Part shown: positions 32,467-41,776 of the stretch, piece by piece
Layout of the letters: every line of letters begins with the position of its first letter
How positions within the stretch are numbered: position 1 is the first letter of the stretch
From: an uncultured Pelagibacteraceae bacterium
Lineage (GTDB): Bacteria; Pseudomonadota; Alphaproteobacteria; Pelagibacterales; Pelagibacteraceae
Reading direction: 5' to 3'
Length of the DNA stretch: 64,000 bases
NCBI GenBank assembly: GCA_902559075.1
Contig: CACEGO010000001.1
Span: forward strand, 43,179-107,178
Made by a program: the position numbers and the translations under genes
Notes under the pieces: generated by a model
Told to the model about the DNA's origin: nothing
Seen by the model: the letters and a program-made list of their open reading frames with translations, nothing else
Databases searched by the model: none

Positions 32467-33471
32467 ATGAAAAAAATAATCACATCTCTATCGAGTGCTT
32501 TGTTGATTTTGTTTACATCATTGTCTTTAACAGGTGTTGCTAAATCAGCTGAATTCTTTACGATAGGAACAGGCGGACCTACTGGAGTATATTTCCAAAC
32601 AGGAAACGCTATATGTAAAATGCTTCATAAGTCAGCAATCAGTGCTGAACATGGTAGAAAAAAAGGTACAGCAAAAGCTTATAGATGTACTGCACCATCA
32701 ACTGGTGGATCTAACTATAATATTGGCCAGATAGCAGCTGGAGAATTCCAATTTGGAGTTGCACAATCAGACTGGCAGTATCATGCCGTTAATGGATCTA
32801 GTAAATGGGAAGGAAAACAATTTAGTAACTTAAGAGCAGTGTTTTCAGTTCACAATGAGCCTTTTCAAATTTGGGCTAGAAAAAAAGCGAAAATCAAAGA
32901 TTTTAATGGATTAAAAGGAAAAGTAGTTAACATCGGTAATCCTGGTTCAGGTCAAAGAGGAACTATGGAAGAACTGATGAAAGCAATGGGTGTTGATAAT
33001 AGTTTCTTTAAATCAACAACTGAGCTTACTTCTTCTGAACAAGTTAAAGCGCTATGTGACGGAAAAATAGATGCATTTGGTTATTCAGTTGGATTTCCAA
33101 ATGGTGCTATGGAACAAGCAGCAACTTGTGCAGCTAAAGCATCTCCAATTAATTTAACAGGTTCTGAAGTTCAAGGTTTAATTGATGGTGCGGATTATTA
33201 TGCACAGGCAGTAATACCTAAAGGAACTTACACAGGTCAGAAAAAAGATGCTACAACTTTTGGTGTAAAAGCTACAGTTGTTACTTCTGCAGATGTTTCT
33301 GAAGAGCTTGTTTATTTAGTTACAAAAGCTGTGATGGAAAATTTTGATGATTTCAAAAAACAACACCCAGCATTTGGATTCTTGGAAAAGAAAAACATGA
33401 TTAAAGATGGTTTATCTGCTCCATTACATCCAGGAGCAATAAAATACTATAAAGAAGCTGGGTTAATGTAA
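32467..33471 (+). CDS. TRAP transporter TAXI-family solute-binding protein
   Basis: A 334-residue periplasmic binding protein. The signal peptide runs to about residue 27 (GVAKSAEF; cleavage after Ala). The mature start FFTIGTGGPTGVYFQTGNAICKM is the TAXI family hallmark, followed by VAQSDWQYHAVNG and NIGNPGSGQRGTMEELM. TAXI proteins feed TRAP permeases and bind organic acids or amino acids such as glutamate; the ligand here is unknown. It has a strong GAGGGG ribosome-binding site, unlike most neighbours, suggesting high expression. A terminator separates it from the permease gene. Confidence 0.96.
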   Translation: MKKIITSLSSALLILFTSLSLTGVAKSAEFFTIGTGGPTGVYFQTGNAICKMLHKSAISAEHGRKKGTAKAYRCTAPSTGGSNYNIGQIAAGEFQFGVAQSDWQYHAVNGSSKWEGKQFSNLRAVFSVHNEPFQIWARKKAKIKDFNGLKGKVVNIGNPGSGQRGTMEELMKAMGVDNSFFKSTTELTSSEQVKALCDGKIDAFGYSVGFPNGAMEQAATCAAKASPINLTGSEVQGLIDGADYYAQAVIPKGTYTGQKKDATTFGVKATVVTSADVSEELVYLVTKAVMENFDDFKKQHPAFGFLEKKNMIKDGLSAPLHPGAIKYYKEAGLM

Positions 33472-33488
33472 TCCAATTTTTATTAATT

Positions 33489-33528
33489 AAAAAGGCCTGG
33501 TAATTTTTTACCGGGCCTTTTTTTTATG
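33489..33528 (+). terminator. Terminator between TAXI binding protein and TRAP permease
   Basis: AAAAAGGCCTGGTAA pairs with TTACCGGGCCTTTTT (one T-G wobble) around a short T-rich loop, followed by a T8 tract. It stands about 18 bases after the binding-protein stop and 15 before the permease start. Both genes belong to one transporter, so partial read-through would give more binding protein than permease. Confidence 0.9.
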
Positions 33529-33543
33529 GTATGAATAATTTTA

Positions 33544-35865
33544 ATGAGCGACTCAATCAGCAGTAAAATTAAAAATAAAATAAGCGAAGACTTATCACCA
33601 ACTAGAAATATTACTGGTTTTCATTTGAAAATTGTTTCAGCAATAGCAATTATTTGGTCATTATTTCAACTTTGGTACGCTTCACCATTTCCATTTATGT
33701 TAAATTTTGGAATGTTTAAGGGATTGCCAGCAAGGGCGATTCATTTAGGTTTTGCCTTAACTTTAGCTTTTTTAATTTATCCAATATCTAAAGGTAAGAA
33801 AATTTCTTTTTTTGATGTTTTGATCAGTTTTTTGGGAGCGATATCGTGTCTCTATATATATTTTTTTTATGATCAGTTGGTTGAAAGAGGCGGTGTTCTT
33901 TTAAATCTTAGAATAACAGAAACATTCAATTTTCCATTAGAATTGATTTTAGGAGGATGTGGAATTTTAATTCTTTTAGAGGCTACTAGAAGAGCAATTG
34001 GTTTACCTTTGGTAATTATTGCTAGTTGTTTTTTGCTGTTTTCATACTTTGGAAGGTATGCGCCTGAAATAATATCCCATGGTGGTTTATCTTTAAATAG
34101 ACTTGTAGGCTTCCAGTGGCTTGATCAAGAAGCAATTTTTGGAATTCCGATTGGTGTATCAGTAGATTTTATATTCTTATTTGTTTTATTTGGTGCTTTG
34201 CTTGAAACAGCTGGTGGTGGAAAATATTTTTTAGATCTTGCTTTCGCAATGGTTGGAAAAATGCGAGGAGGGCCGGCAAAGGCAGCAATATTAGGTTCAG
34301 GTATGACTGGATTAATTTCAGGATCTTCAATTGCAAACACGGTTACGACTGGAACATTTACAATTCCAATTATGAAAAAAACTGGTTTTTCAAAAGAAAA
34401 AGCTGGTGCTATTGAGGTTTCCTCATCAGTCAATGGTCAGATCATGCCACCTGTCATGGGAGCAGCAGCATTTGTAATGGCGAGTTTTATTGGTGTAACT
34501 TACTTTGAAATAGTTAAACATGCTTTTTTACCTGCTATTATTTCTTATATAGCATTATTCTATATTTCACATTTAGAAGCTTTAAAATTAAATCTTAAGG
34601 GAATGGATGATGCAGATGTTCCTCATTTAAAAAAAACTTTTTTATCTGGGATACATTTTTTAATACCAATTTTTGTTTTAATTTATACTTTGGTTTACTT
34701 AAGATTTACTGCCTCTTATTCAATTTTTTATGCAACAATTACTTTAGTTTTAGTAAATTTAATAAATTTGTTTATAAAAAACGAAATTAAAAAAGATGCT
34801 CTTAAAGAATGGTTTAATCAAACAATAGTTGGTTTTGAAAAAGGTGCTCTAAACATGGTTGCTGTTGGTATAGCAATCGCAACTGCAGGAATTATAGTTG
34901 GAGCGGTTGGATCTACTGGTTTGAGTACAAATTTAATAATAGTTATAGAGTCTATAGCCAAGGATAACGTTACTATTTTGTTATTTTTAACAATCATTTT
35001 ATGTTTACTTTTAGGAATGGGTTTACCAACTACTGCAAATTATGTTGTTGTTGCTTCTTTAATGGCGACTGTTTTAGTAGATGTTGGAAATGCCTCAGGT
35101 TTTATTTTTCCGTTAATTGCAGTTCATTTATTTGTCTTCTATTTTGGTTTAATGGCCGATGTAACTCCGCCTGTAGGACTTGCTTCTTATGCAGCTGCAG
35201 GAATATCTGGTGGAGATCCTTTAAGAACAGGAGTGCAAGCTTTTTGGTATAGTTTAAGAACAGGAATTTTGCCAATTGTATTTTTATTTAACCATGAACT
35301 TTTACTTATTGGTATTGAAAATATTTGGCATGGATTGATTGTAATTATAACTTCTTTAATTGGGATTTTAGTTTTTACTTCAGCCACTCAAGGCTGGTTT
35401 ATTAATAAACTTAAATGGTATGAAATAATTATTTTCTTAGTTATTTCTATTTCTTTGTTATCACCTGACTTTGTTTTAAACAAATTTTATCCAAAATATA
35501 ATTATGAAGATATTACTAAACTTAATTCAATAAAATTAGACTCAACAAAAGAAATTCAAATTAAAATAACAAGGCCTAGTTTATATGGAGAAAGATACAA
35601 GTTATTTGTGATTTCAAAAAATACTTTTGAGGATAAATTTACTTTAGAGGACTATGGAATTATATTAATGAAACAAGATGATAAAATTGTTATTGATAAT
35701 TTGAAATGGAATGGAGAAGCAAAAAAAATTGGTTTTGAAATGGGAGACTATATAAGTGAATTTAAAATTGAAAATTCAGATAGACCATCAAAAAAAATTG
35801 TTTATCCTATAGCAATATTATTGTTAGCAGTATTTGGCTACTTTAACTCAAAAAGAAAAGAATAG
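33544..35865 (+). CDS. TRAP transporter fused permease (TAXI type, with DUF3394 tail)
   Basis: A 773-residue polytopic inner-membrane protein in which the small (4-TM) and large (12-TM) TRAP subunits are fused, as usual for TAXI systems. Segments typical of the large subunit are seen: GSGMTGLISGSSIANTVTTG, SSVNGQIMPPVMGAAAFVMA and LGMGLPTTANYVVVASL. The C-terminal part (about 640-773) is a soluble region with a final membrane segment resembling DUF3394. It uses a sodium or proton gradient to import the ligand bound by the upstream TAXI protein. The gene lies 72 bases after that protein, with a terminator between. Confidence 0.94.
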   Translation: MSDSISSKIKNKISEDLSPTRNITGFHLKIVSAIAIIWSLFQLWYASPFPFMLNFGMFKGLPARAIHLGFALTLAFLIYPISKGKKISFFDVLISFLGAISCLYIYFFYDQLVERGGVLLNLRITETFNFPLELILGGCGILILLEATRRAIGLPLVIIASCFLLFSYFGRYAPEIISHGGLSLNRLVGFQWLDQEAIFGIPIGVSVDFIFLFVLFGALLETAGGGKYFLDLAFAMVGKMRGGPAKAAILGSGMTGLISGSSIANTVTTGTFTIPIMKKTGFSKEKAGAIEVSSSVNGQIMPPVMGAAAFVMASFIGVTYFEIVKHAFLPAIISYIALFYISHLEALKLNLKGMDDADVPHLKKTFLSGIHFLIPIFVLIYTLVYLRFTASYSIFYATITLVLVNLINLFIKNEIKKDALKEWFNQTIVGFEKGALNMVAVGIAIATAGIIVGAVGSTGLSTNLIIVIESIAKDNVTILLFLTIILCLLLGMGLPTTANYVVVASLMATVLVDVGNASGFIFPLIAVHLFVFYFGLMADVTPPVGLASYAAAGISGGDPLRTGVQAFWYSLRTGILPIVFLFNHELLLIGIENIWHGLIVIITSLIGILVFTSATQGWFINKLKWYEIIIFLVISISLLSPDFVLNKFYPKYNYEDITKLNSIKLDSTKEIQIKITRPSLYGERYKLFVISKNTFEDKFTLEDYGIILMKQDDKIVIDNLKWNGEAKKIGFEMGDYISEFKIENSDRPSKKIVYPIAILLLAVFGYFNSKRKE

Positions 35866-35867
35866 AA

Positions 35868-36293
35868 TTAACCACCAGGTCCTAAATTAGAAGGCTTTAT
35901 TTTAATAATTTTCCATACCCCAGATGCAGAAGTAATTATTTTATCATTACACTTTAACTCGCAAAACAAAAAGACAAGAGTGTTTGTTTTTTTTAAAATT
36001 TTTGTATGTCCGGTAATTTCATCTCCAACTTTTGAAGCACCTATAAATTTTATATCTAAAGAGATAGTTACACATGGAGCATTTCCTGCAGCTCTATGTG
36101 CAGCTGTTCCCGCTCCAGCATCAATCAAAGCAGATAAATAGCCTCCATGAGTTATTCCAGCAGCATTTAAATGATTTTCACTAATTATAGATTTAAATTC
36201 GTATTCAGTCTCTGAAATAGTTCTAAATAAAACACCCCCATTGTGTTTCATAAATCCAGACTTTAAACTTATTTGCTCAAATTCATTATTCAT
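35868..36293 (-). CDS. PaaI-family hot-dog thioesterase
   Basis: A 141-residue hot-dog protein. The signature HLNAAGITHGGYLSALIDAG (about 41-60) contains the HGG turn and catalytic aspartate (D58) of PaaI-like acyl-CoA thioesterases. APCVTISLDIKFIGASKVGDEITGH is the following core strand pair. It hydrolyses an acyl-CoA; the exact acyl group is unknown. It converges on the TRAP permease gene with two bases between stops and no hairpin. Confidence 0.88.
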   Translation of the reverse strand: MNNEFEQISLKSGFMKHNGGVLFRTISETEYEFKSIISENHLNAAGITHGGYLSALIDAGAGTAAHRAAGNAPCVTISLDIKFIGASKVGDEITGHTKILKKTNTLVFLFCELKCNDKIITSASGVWKIIKIKPSNLGPGG

Positions 36294-36298
36294 AAAAT

Positions 36299-36397
36299 TT
36301 ATAATACATATGTTAACATCAATAATATTATGGCAATCATTATAAAAAAATAAATTACACTTTTTTGTAATGATATTTTTTTAATCCAGTTAATCAT
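36299..36397 (-). CDS. Possible 32-residue single-membrane-segment peptide
   Basis: In the gap upstream of the thioesterase a minus-strand frame encodes a 32-residue product starting MINWIKKISLQK, followed by about 18 hydrophobic residues to the stop. This is the shape of a small single-pass membrane protein with a positive cytosolic end. It stops 6 bases before the thioesterase start. There is no Shine-Dalgarno sequence before its ATG, so it may be a chance frame in A+T-rich DNA. No family is recognised. Confidence 0.25.
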   Translation of the reverse strand: MINWIKKISLQKSVIYFFIMIAIILLMLTYVL

Positions 36398-36476
36398 TGA
36401 GGTGACAATACATTAAAATTAAATTAAATAAATTAAATATTTTTTTAATATAGTCATAATATTTTTTGTATTTCAA

Positions 36477-37217
36477 CTAATGGCCATCAAAACTTAAAAA
36501 ACGTTTTAAAATTTTATTTTTTATTTTGTATAAAAATCTTTTTAGTAAAAAGTGTTTTTTAAATTTTTTTTGTAATTCTATTGTTGAATTAAATTCTTTC
36601 TTGTTTTGATCTAATAAATAAGGATTTAATCCAGTTAATTCAATTCCACAATAAATTTTAAATAAAACAAAATTATCTGCCCAAGTTTTTATTGGATAAT
36701 TAAATTCTATAATTGATCTAGCAGCTTCTTTACTAATAAAATAAGAATGCGTAAAAAAAGCATTTGTTACTCTAACAACTTCATACTTTTCTATATTATC
36801 TATTGGAGTTTTTAAAAATTCTTTTAATTCACTTAACAAAAAAATTTGTTTTTTAAATTTTAGATTATTTAAAATAAATTTTTGTAGATTTAATGTAAAA
36901 TTATCAAGAAAAATTGCATCATCCTCAAGGATTAAAGCATATTCATATTTTGAATTTATAAAATCTTTATAAATTTTTATATGACTTAATGCACATCCAA
37001 TTTGAGAATAAGTCAATTTTGGGCCCCATGGATTATAATTTTTTTTATTTTTAAAAGTGCAAAGATTCAATTCTTCATTATTTAGCTTATTACCATCTAC
37101 AGCCTCAATCAATTCGAAGCTCTTTATATTTTGTTTACTTATTTCTCTTAAAATACTCTCTTTTCTTTCTGTACTCTGTTTTAAATTAATAATATATACT
37201 TTGAACTCGTCTAACAT
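36477..37217 (-). CDS. Glycosyltransferase family 25 (LPS/surface glycan)
   Basis: A 246-residue protein beginning VYIINLKQSTERKESI, the typical GT25 N-terminus, with AVDGNKL, SQIGCALSHIKIYKDF and the acidic metal-binding LILEDDAIF (about 96-103). ISKEAARSIIEF and TWADNFVLFKIY complete the fold. GT25 enzymes add galactose or similar sugars to lipooligosaccharide or glycans; acceptor unknown. The gene begins 21 bases after the 3' end of tRNA-Arg on the same strand. Such sites often hold variable surface-glycan genes. No other LPS gene adjoins it. Confidence 0.85.
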   Translation of the reverse strand: MLDEFKVYIINLKQSTERKESILREISKQNIKSFELIEAVDGNKLNNEELNLCTFKNKKNYNPWGPKLTYSQIGCALSHIKIYKDFINSKYEYALILEDDAIFLDNFTLNLQKFILNNLKFKKQIFLLSELKEFLKTPIDNIEKYEVVRVTNAFFTHSYFISKEAARSIIEFNYPIKTWADNFVLFKIYCGIELTGLNPYLLDQNKKEFNSTIELQKKFKKHFLLKRFLYKIKNKILKRFLSFDGH

Positions 37218-37238
37218 TTATATTTTAATCATATCAAA

Positions 37239-37315
37239 TGGTGGACCGCCCAGAACTCGAATCTGGAATCTCTCGGTTCGTAGCCGAGTGCCTTATCCAA
37301 TTTGGCCAGCGGTCC
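37239..37315 (-). tRNA. tRNA-Arg (anticodon ACG)
   Basis: On the minus strand the acceptor stem GGACCGC pairs with GCGGTCC, with discriminator A and an encoded CCA. The anticodon stem CTCGG/CCGAG encloses CTACGAA, giving anticodon ACG (reads CGU, and with inosine CGC/CGA). T loop GTTCGAGTT-type sequence and D stem GCC/GGC are present. Its 3' end is 21 bases from the GT25 gene. Confidence 0.97.
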
Positions 37316-37469
37316 CCTATTTACTTAATAAATAACTTATTTATTGTATTTATTGTTTTTATTAACAAATTTTGTTCAATTAAAATACAGCTTTGCATAA
37401 AAAGATTAATTAATGTGATAAAATAACATAAAAATAATAATTATTTGGGTGTATAAGCCTCTTAAAATA

Positions 37470-40400
37470 ATGAGCGAAAAACTACTTGTTCCTGACATTG
37501 GTGATTTTGAAAATGTTGAAGTCATTGAAATACTTGTAAAGCCAGGAGATACAATCAAAGAAAACGACCCTATAGTCACAATTGAAAGTGATAAATCTAG
37601 TGTCGAAATACCTTCTACTATTTCAGGAAAGATTGATAGTGTTAATGTAAAAGTAGGAGATAAAGTTTCTAAGGGTGATTTACTATTAAGTTTAATTAAT
37701 TTAACAAAAAGCCCACCAGAAAGTAATCTTCCAAAAGATACAGAAAATATAATTAAACAAGCCGAAGAAGCTATGGCTGTAAATAACAAAGATCAAACTA
37801 ATATATCTGAGTCTTTTGTAGAAAAAAAACAATCCACAATTCAAGTAATTAATGGAGCAGATGTTGATCCATTGGAAACCCAAGACTGGTTAGACTCACT
37901 ATCAGCCGTGATATCTAAAGATGGAAACCAAAGAGCTCATTTTTTAATTAAAGAACTAATTAACAAAGCATACAGGGAAGGAGCAAATATCCCTTATACA
38001 CAAAACACACCTTATATAAACACAATACCTCCAGAGGCTGAAGTTAAATCTAGTGGTGATCAAAATATTGAAAGAAGAATAAGGTCATTAATTAGATGGA
38101 ATGCGGCAGCTATGGTAGTTAGAGCAAATAAAAAATACCCAGAGCTTGGTGGACATATTGGAACGTTTGCATCTGCGGCTACATTGTATGATGTTGGAAT
38201 GAATCATTTTTGGAGAGCAAAAAATAATAAATTTGGAGGAGATTTAATTTATTTCCAAGGTCATAGTGCTCCAGGAATGTATGCAAGGGCATTTTTAGAA
38301 GGCAGATTAAATGAAAAACAACTAGATAGTTTTAGACAAGAGGTAAAGTCTGGAGGTCTATCTTCATATCCACACCCTTGGTTAATGCCAAAATTTTGGC
38401 AGTTCCCCACAGTCTCTATGGGGTTAGGTCCTATGCTTGCTATATATCAAGCTAGGTACATGAAATATTTAATCAACAGAGGTTTAATTAAAGATGAAGG
38501 TAGAAAAGTATGGGCTTTTTTAGGTGATGGAGAAATGGATGAGCCAGAGTCAATGGGAGCAATTGGATTAGCAGCTAGAGAGAATTTGGATAACTTAATA
38601 TTTGTAATAAACTGTAATCTTCAAAGATTAGATGGTCCAGTTAGAGGTAATGGAAAAATTATTCAAGAGCTTGAGGGAAGTTTCAGAGGATCGGGATGGA
38701 ATGTAATCAAAGTTATTTGGGGATCATATTGGGATTCATTAATTGCAAATGACAAATCTGGTCATTTAATTAAAGCTATGAATGAGACAGTTGACGGTGA
38801 ATATCAGGCAATGAAAGCTAGGAATGGTGCATACGTGAGGGAAAAATTTTTTGGAAAATACCCCGAAACGCTACAATTAGTATCAAGCATGTCAGATACA
38901 GATATTTGGAGACTTAATAGAGGTGGTCACGATCCTCACAAAGTTTTTGCTGCATATGATAAAGCGACCAAACATCAGGGAAGCCCAACAGTAATAATTG
39001 CAAAAACTATCAAAGGTTATGGAATGGGAAAATCAGGAGAAAGTGTTAATACTACTCATCAAACTAAAAAATTAGATGTTGATGACTTGATGTACTATAG
39101 AGATCGATTTGATGTTCCCTTAACAGATGAACAGGTGAGAAATATTGAATATTTTAGACCTGACGAAAAATCTCCAGAAATAAAATACATAAAAGAAAAA
39201 AGAATTAAATTAGGTGGATATTTACCCGAACGTTCGACTTTCGCTAAACCAATCAAAGCACCCTCAAAAGATATTTTCGATTTCATGAAAGTTTCAACTG
39301 GTGAAAAAGAAATGTCTACTACTATGGCACTTGTGAGAATGTTAACAAATTTATTAAGGGATAAAAATATATCTCCTAGACTGGTTCCTATTATTCCTGA
39401 CGAAGCAAGAACGTTTGGTATGGAAGGATTTTTCCAAAAAATAGGGATTTATGCGCATGAAGGACAAAAATATGAACCTGAGGATGCAGCTCAATTAAGT
39501 TCTTATAGAGAAGATAAAAGTGGTCAAGTTTTAGAGGAAGGTATCAATGAAGCTGGTGCCATGTCTTCATGGATTGCTGCTGCTACTGCGTACACCAATC
39601 ATGATATTGAAATGATTCCAATTTATATTTTTTATTCGATGTTTGGTTTCCAAAGAGTAGGAGATTTAGCTTGGGCAGCTGGAGATAGTCAGGCTAGAGG
39701 TTTTTTGGTGGGTGCAACAGCGGGAAGAACAACATTAGCTGGAGAAGGCTTACAACACCAGGATGGGCATAGTCATTTAATTGCATCAACCATTCCAAAT
39801 TGTGTAACTTATGATCCTACATTTCATTATGAATTAGCGGTAATTTTTAGAGAAGGTCTAAGAAGAATGCATGAGAAAAATGAGAATGTTTTTTATTATA
39901 TTACAACAATGAATGAAAATTACTCACACCCAGAAATGCCGAAAGATAAAAATTGTGAGGAAGGCATTCTAAAGGGAATGTATAAAATAAAAGAATTTAA
40001 TAAATACAAAAAAACCAAAATTCAACTTTTAGGATCAGGAACAATCTTAAGGGAAATGATGTCTGCTGCAGAGATTTTACAAAATGATTATCAAATTGAC
40101 AGCGAGATATGGAGTGTAACAAGTTTTAATGAATTAAGAAAAGATGGAATGGAAGTAGAAAGATATAATCTTTTGAACCCAGATAAAGAACCTAAAAAAT
40201 CTTATGTTGAGCAATGCCTAGGTCAAACAGAAGGCCCAATTATGGCTGCATCTGATTATATGAGAATGAATTCAGATCAAATTAGACCGTATACTAATAA
40301 AAGTTTTTATTCATTAGGAGCAGATGGTTTTGGAAGAAGTGATACAAGAAAAAATTTAAGAAAATTTTTTGAGGTAGATAAAGAACATTTAGTTGCTTAC

Positions 40401-40508
40401 GGTTTAAGTATTTTGGCAAAAGAACAGCTTATAACTTCTAAATATGCAAAAGATGCAATGAAGAAGTATAATATTGATAGCAACAAACCAATGCCAACAA
40501 AATTATAA
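37470..40508 (+). CDS. aceE: Pyruvate dehydrogenase E1 (homodimeric type) with N-terminal lipoyl domain
   Basis: E1 decarboxylates pyruvate with thiamine diphosphate and acetylates the lipoyl group. From the ATG at 37470 (preferred over a GTG at 37449) it has 1012 residues. Residues 1-75 are a lipoyl domain with target lysine K42 in ESDKSSVEIP; a linker (about 76-130) leads to the AceE body, starting DPLETQDWLDSL. The ThDP motif GDGEMDEPES begins near 352 with NCNLQRLDGPVRGN, and GHDPHKVFAAY and EGLQHQDGHSHL follow. Most alphaproteobacteria use a two-subunit E1; this is the gamma-proteobacterial homodimeric kind, and the extra lipoyl domain is unusual. aceF follows directly. Confidence 0.95.
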   Translation: MSEKLLVPDIGDFENVEVIEILVKPGDTIKENDPIVTIESDKSSVEIPSTISGKIDSVNVKVGDKVSKGDLLLSLINLTKSPPESNLPKDTENIIKQAEEAMAVNNKDQTNISESFVEKKQSTIQVINGADVDPLETQDWLDSLSAVISKDGNQRAHFLIKELINKAYREGANIPYTQNTPYINTIPPEAEVKSSGDQNIERRIRSLIRWNAAAMVVRANKKYPELGGHIGTFASAATLYDVGMNHFWRAKNNKFGGDLIYFQGHSAPGMYARAFLEGRLNEKQLDSFRQEVKSGGLSSYPHPWLMPKFWQFPTVSMGLGPMLAIYQARYMKYLINRGLIKDEGRKVWAFLGDGEMDEPESMGAIGLAARENLDNLIFVINCNLQRLDGPVRGNGKIIQELEGSFRGSGWNVIKVIWGSYWDSLIANDKSGHLIKAMNETVDGEYQAMKARNGAYVREKFFGKYPETLQLVSSMSDTDIWRLNRGGHDPHKVFAAYDKATKHQGSPTVIIAKTIKGYGMGKSGESVNTTHQTKKLDVDDLMYYRDRFDVPLTDEQVRNIEYFRPDEKSPEIKYIKEKRIKLGGYLPERSTFAKPIKAPSKDIFDFMKVSTGEKEMSTTMALVRMLTNLLRDKNISPRLVPIIPDEARTFGMEGFFQKIGIYAHEGQKYEPEDAAQLSSYREDKSGQVLEEGINEAGAMSSWIAAATAYTNHDIEMIPIYIFYSMFGFQRVGDLAWAAGDSQARGFLVGATAGRTTLAGEGLQHQDGHSHLIASTIPNCVTYDPTFHYELAVIFREGLRRMHEKNENVFYYITTMNENYSHPEMPKDKNCEEGILKGMYKIKEFNKYKKTKIQLLGSGTILREMMSAAEILQNDYQIDSEIWSVTSFNELRKDGMEVERYNLLNPDKEPKKSYVEQCLGQTEGPIMAASDYMRMNSDQIRPYTNKSFYSLGADGFGRSDTRKNLRKFFEVDKEHLVAYGLSILAKEQLITSKYAKDAMKKYNIDSNKPMPTKL

Positions 40509-41771
40509 ATGACAGAAACTGAGATTAAAGTACCTAATATTGGAGATTTTAAAGATGTTGAGGTCATTGAGGTATTAGTTTCTGAAGGTCAATCAATTAA
40601 AAAAAATGATGCTCTAATAACGATTGAAAGTGATAAATCTAGCGTAGAAATACCATCAAATTTAGAGGGTAAAATTAAAAATTTAAAAATAAAAGTAGGA
40701 GACAAAGTTTCTGAAGGCGATTTAATTTTAACTATAGAGAGTACCTCTGAAGTTAAAAAGGAAGACATTAAAGAAAAACCAGAAATTGAAAAAGAGTTAA
40801 AAAAAACCGAGCTAATAAAACCTGAAATCCATGAAAAAACTTTTTCTAAAAATAATATTTCAGACATTTCATCTGCAAGTCCTAAAGCCAGAAAATTTGC
40901 TAGAGAACTTGGTGTAGATATTAATCAAGTAGCAGGAAGTCAGAAAGATGGCAGAGTTGTTGAAGATGATATTAAAAAATTTGTTTTATCTAATTCAAAA
41001 AACAATGATTTAGTAAAAGATAGTAAACCAGATAAAATTAAAAACGAATTTGAACATTCTGATTTTGGTGAAATAGAAATCAAAGATATACCAAGAGTAA
41101 AAAAATTGTCATCAAAATATCTTACAAATTCATGGACAACAATTCCTCATGTTACAAATCACGATGAAGCCGATATAACGGAGATGGAAAGTTTTAGAAG
41201 TTCTTTAACAGATATGTATACTGGAGAAAAGATTAAAATTACACCTCTGGCATTTATAATAAAAGCTTTAGTTGCATCCCTAAAGAAATTTCCTAGTTTT
41301 AATTCTTCTATCGACGAAATCGAGAGTGGGACAATGACTTTAAAAAAATATTACCATATTGGTATAGCAGTTGATACACCAAATGGATTAATGGTTCCAA
41401 AAATAAGAAATGCAAATAACAAAAAAATTTCTCTGATAAGCAAAGAATTAAAAGAGGTAAGTGAACTTTGTAGAAATTTAAAAATTGACAAAAAAGAATT
41501 GTTTGGAGGCTCGATGACGATTACGAGTTTAGGTGGTATAGGAGGTTCATTTTTTACTCCTATAATTAATTATCCTGAAGTTGCTATATTAGGAGTAGGT
41601 AGATCAGAAAAAAAACAAATTTTTATGAATGGGAAGTTTCAAACAAGAACTATGCTACCAATTTCTTTATCTTATGATCATAGAATTATTGATGGAGCTG
41701 AAGCGGCTAGGTTTAACAATGACTTAAAAGAAAACTTAGGCAAAAATTTTGCTTATAAACTAGCTGTTTAA
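40509..41771 (+). CDS. aceF: Dihydrolipoamide acetyltransferase (PDH E2)
   Basis: E2 transfers the acetyl group to CoA and forms the core of the complex. The 420-residue protein has one lipoyl domain (1-76, K43 in ESDKSSVEIP), a charged flexible linker (about 77-115), a peripheral-subunit-binding domain (SPKARKFARELGVDINQVAG, about 120-160) and the catalytic acyltransferase domain (about 195-420) ending with the active-site SYDHRIIDGAEAARF near 387. AceF usually has one to three lipoyl domains. Its ATG immediately follows the aceE stop. No E3 (lpd) gene is in the window. Confidence 0.97.
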   Translation: MTETEIKVPNIGDFKDVEVIEVLVSEGQSIKKNDALITIESDKSSVEIPSNLEGKIKNLKIKVGDKVSEGDLILTIESTSEVKKEDIKEKPEIEKELKKTELIKPEIHEKTFSKNNISDISSASPKARKFARELGVDINQVAGSQKDGRVVEDDIKKFVLSNSKNNDLVKDSKPDKIKNEFEHSDFGEIEIKDIPRVKKLSSKYLTNSWTTIPHVTNHDEADITEMESFRSSLTDMYTGEKIKITPLAFIIKALVASLKKFPSFNSSIDEIESGTMTLKKYYHIGIAVDTPNGLMVPKIRNANNKKISLISKELKEVSELCRNLKIDKKELFGGSMTITSLGGIGGSFFTPIINYPEVAILGVGRSEKKQIFMNGKFQTRTMLPISLSYDHRIIDGAEAARFNNDLKENLGKNFAYKLAV

Positions 41772-41776
41772 TAAAA

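Noticed and set aside
37449..37469. GTG start for aceE
   Set aside because: The seven extra residues (MYKPLKI) do not belong to a lipoyl domain; the ATG at 37470 begins one cleanly.
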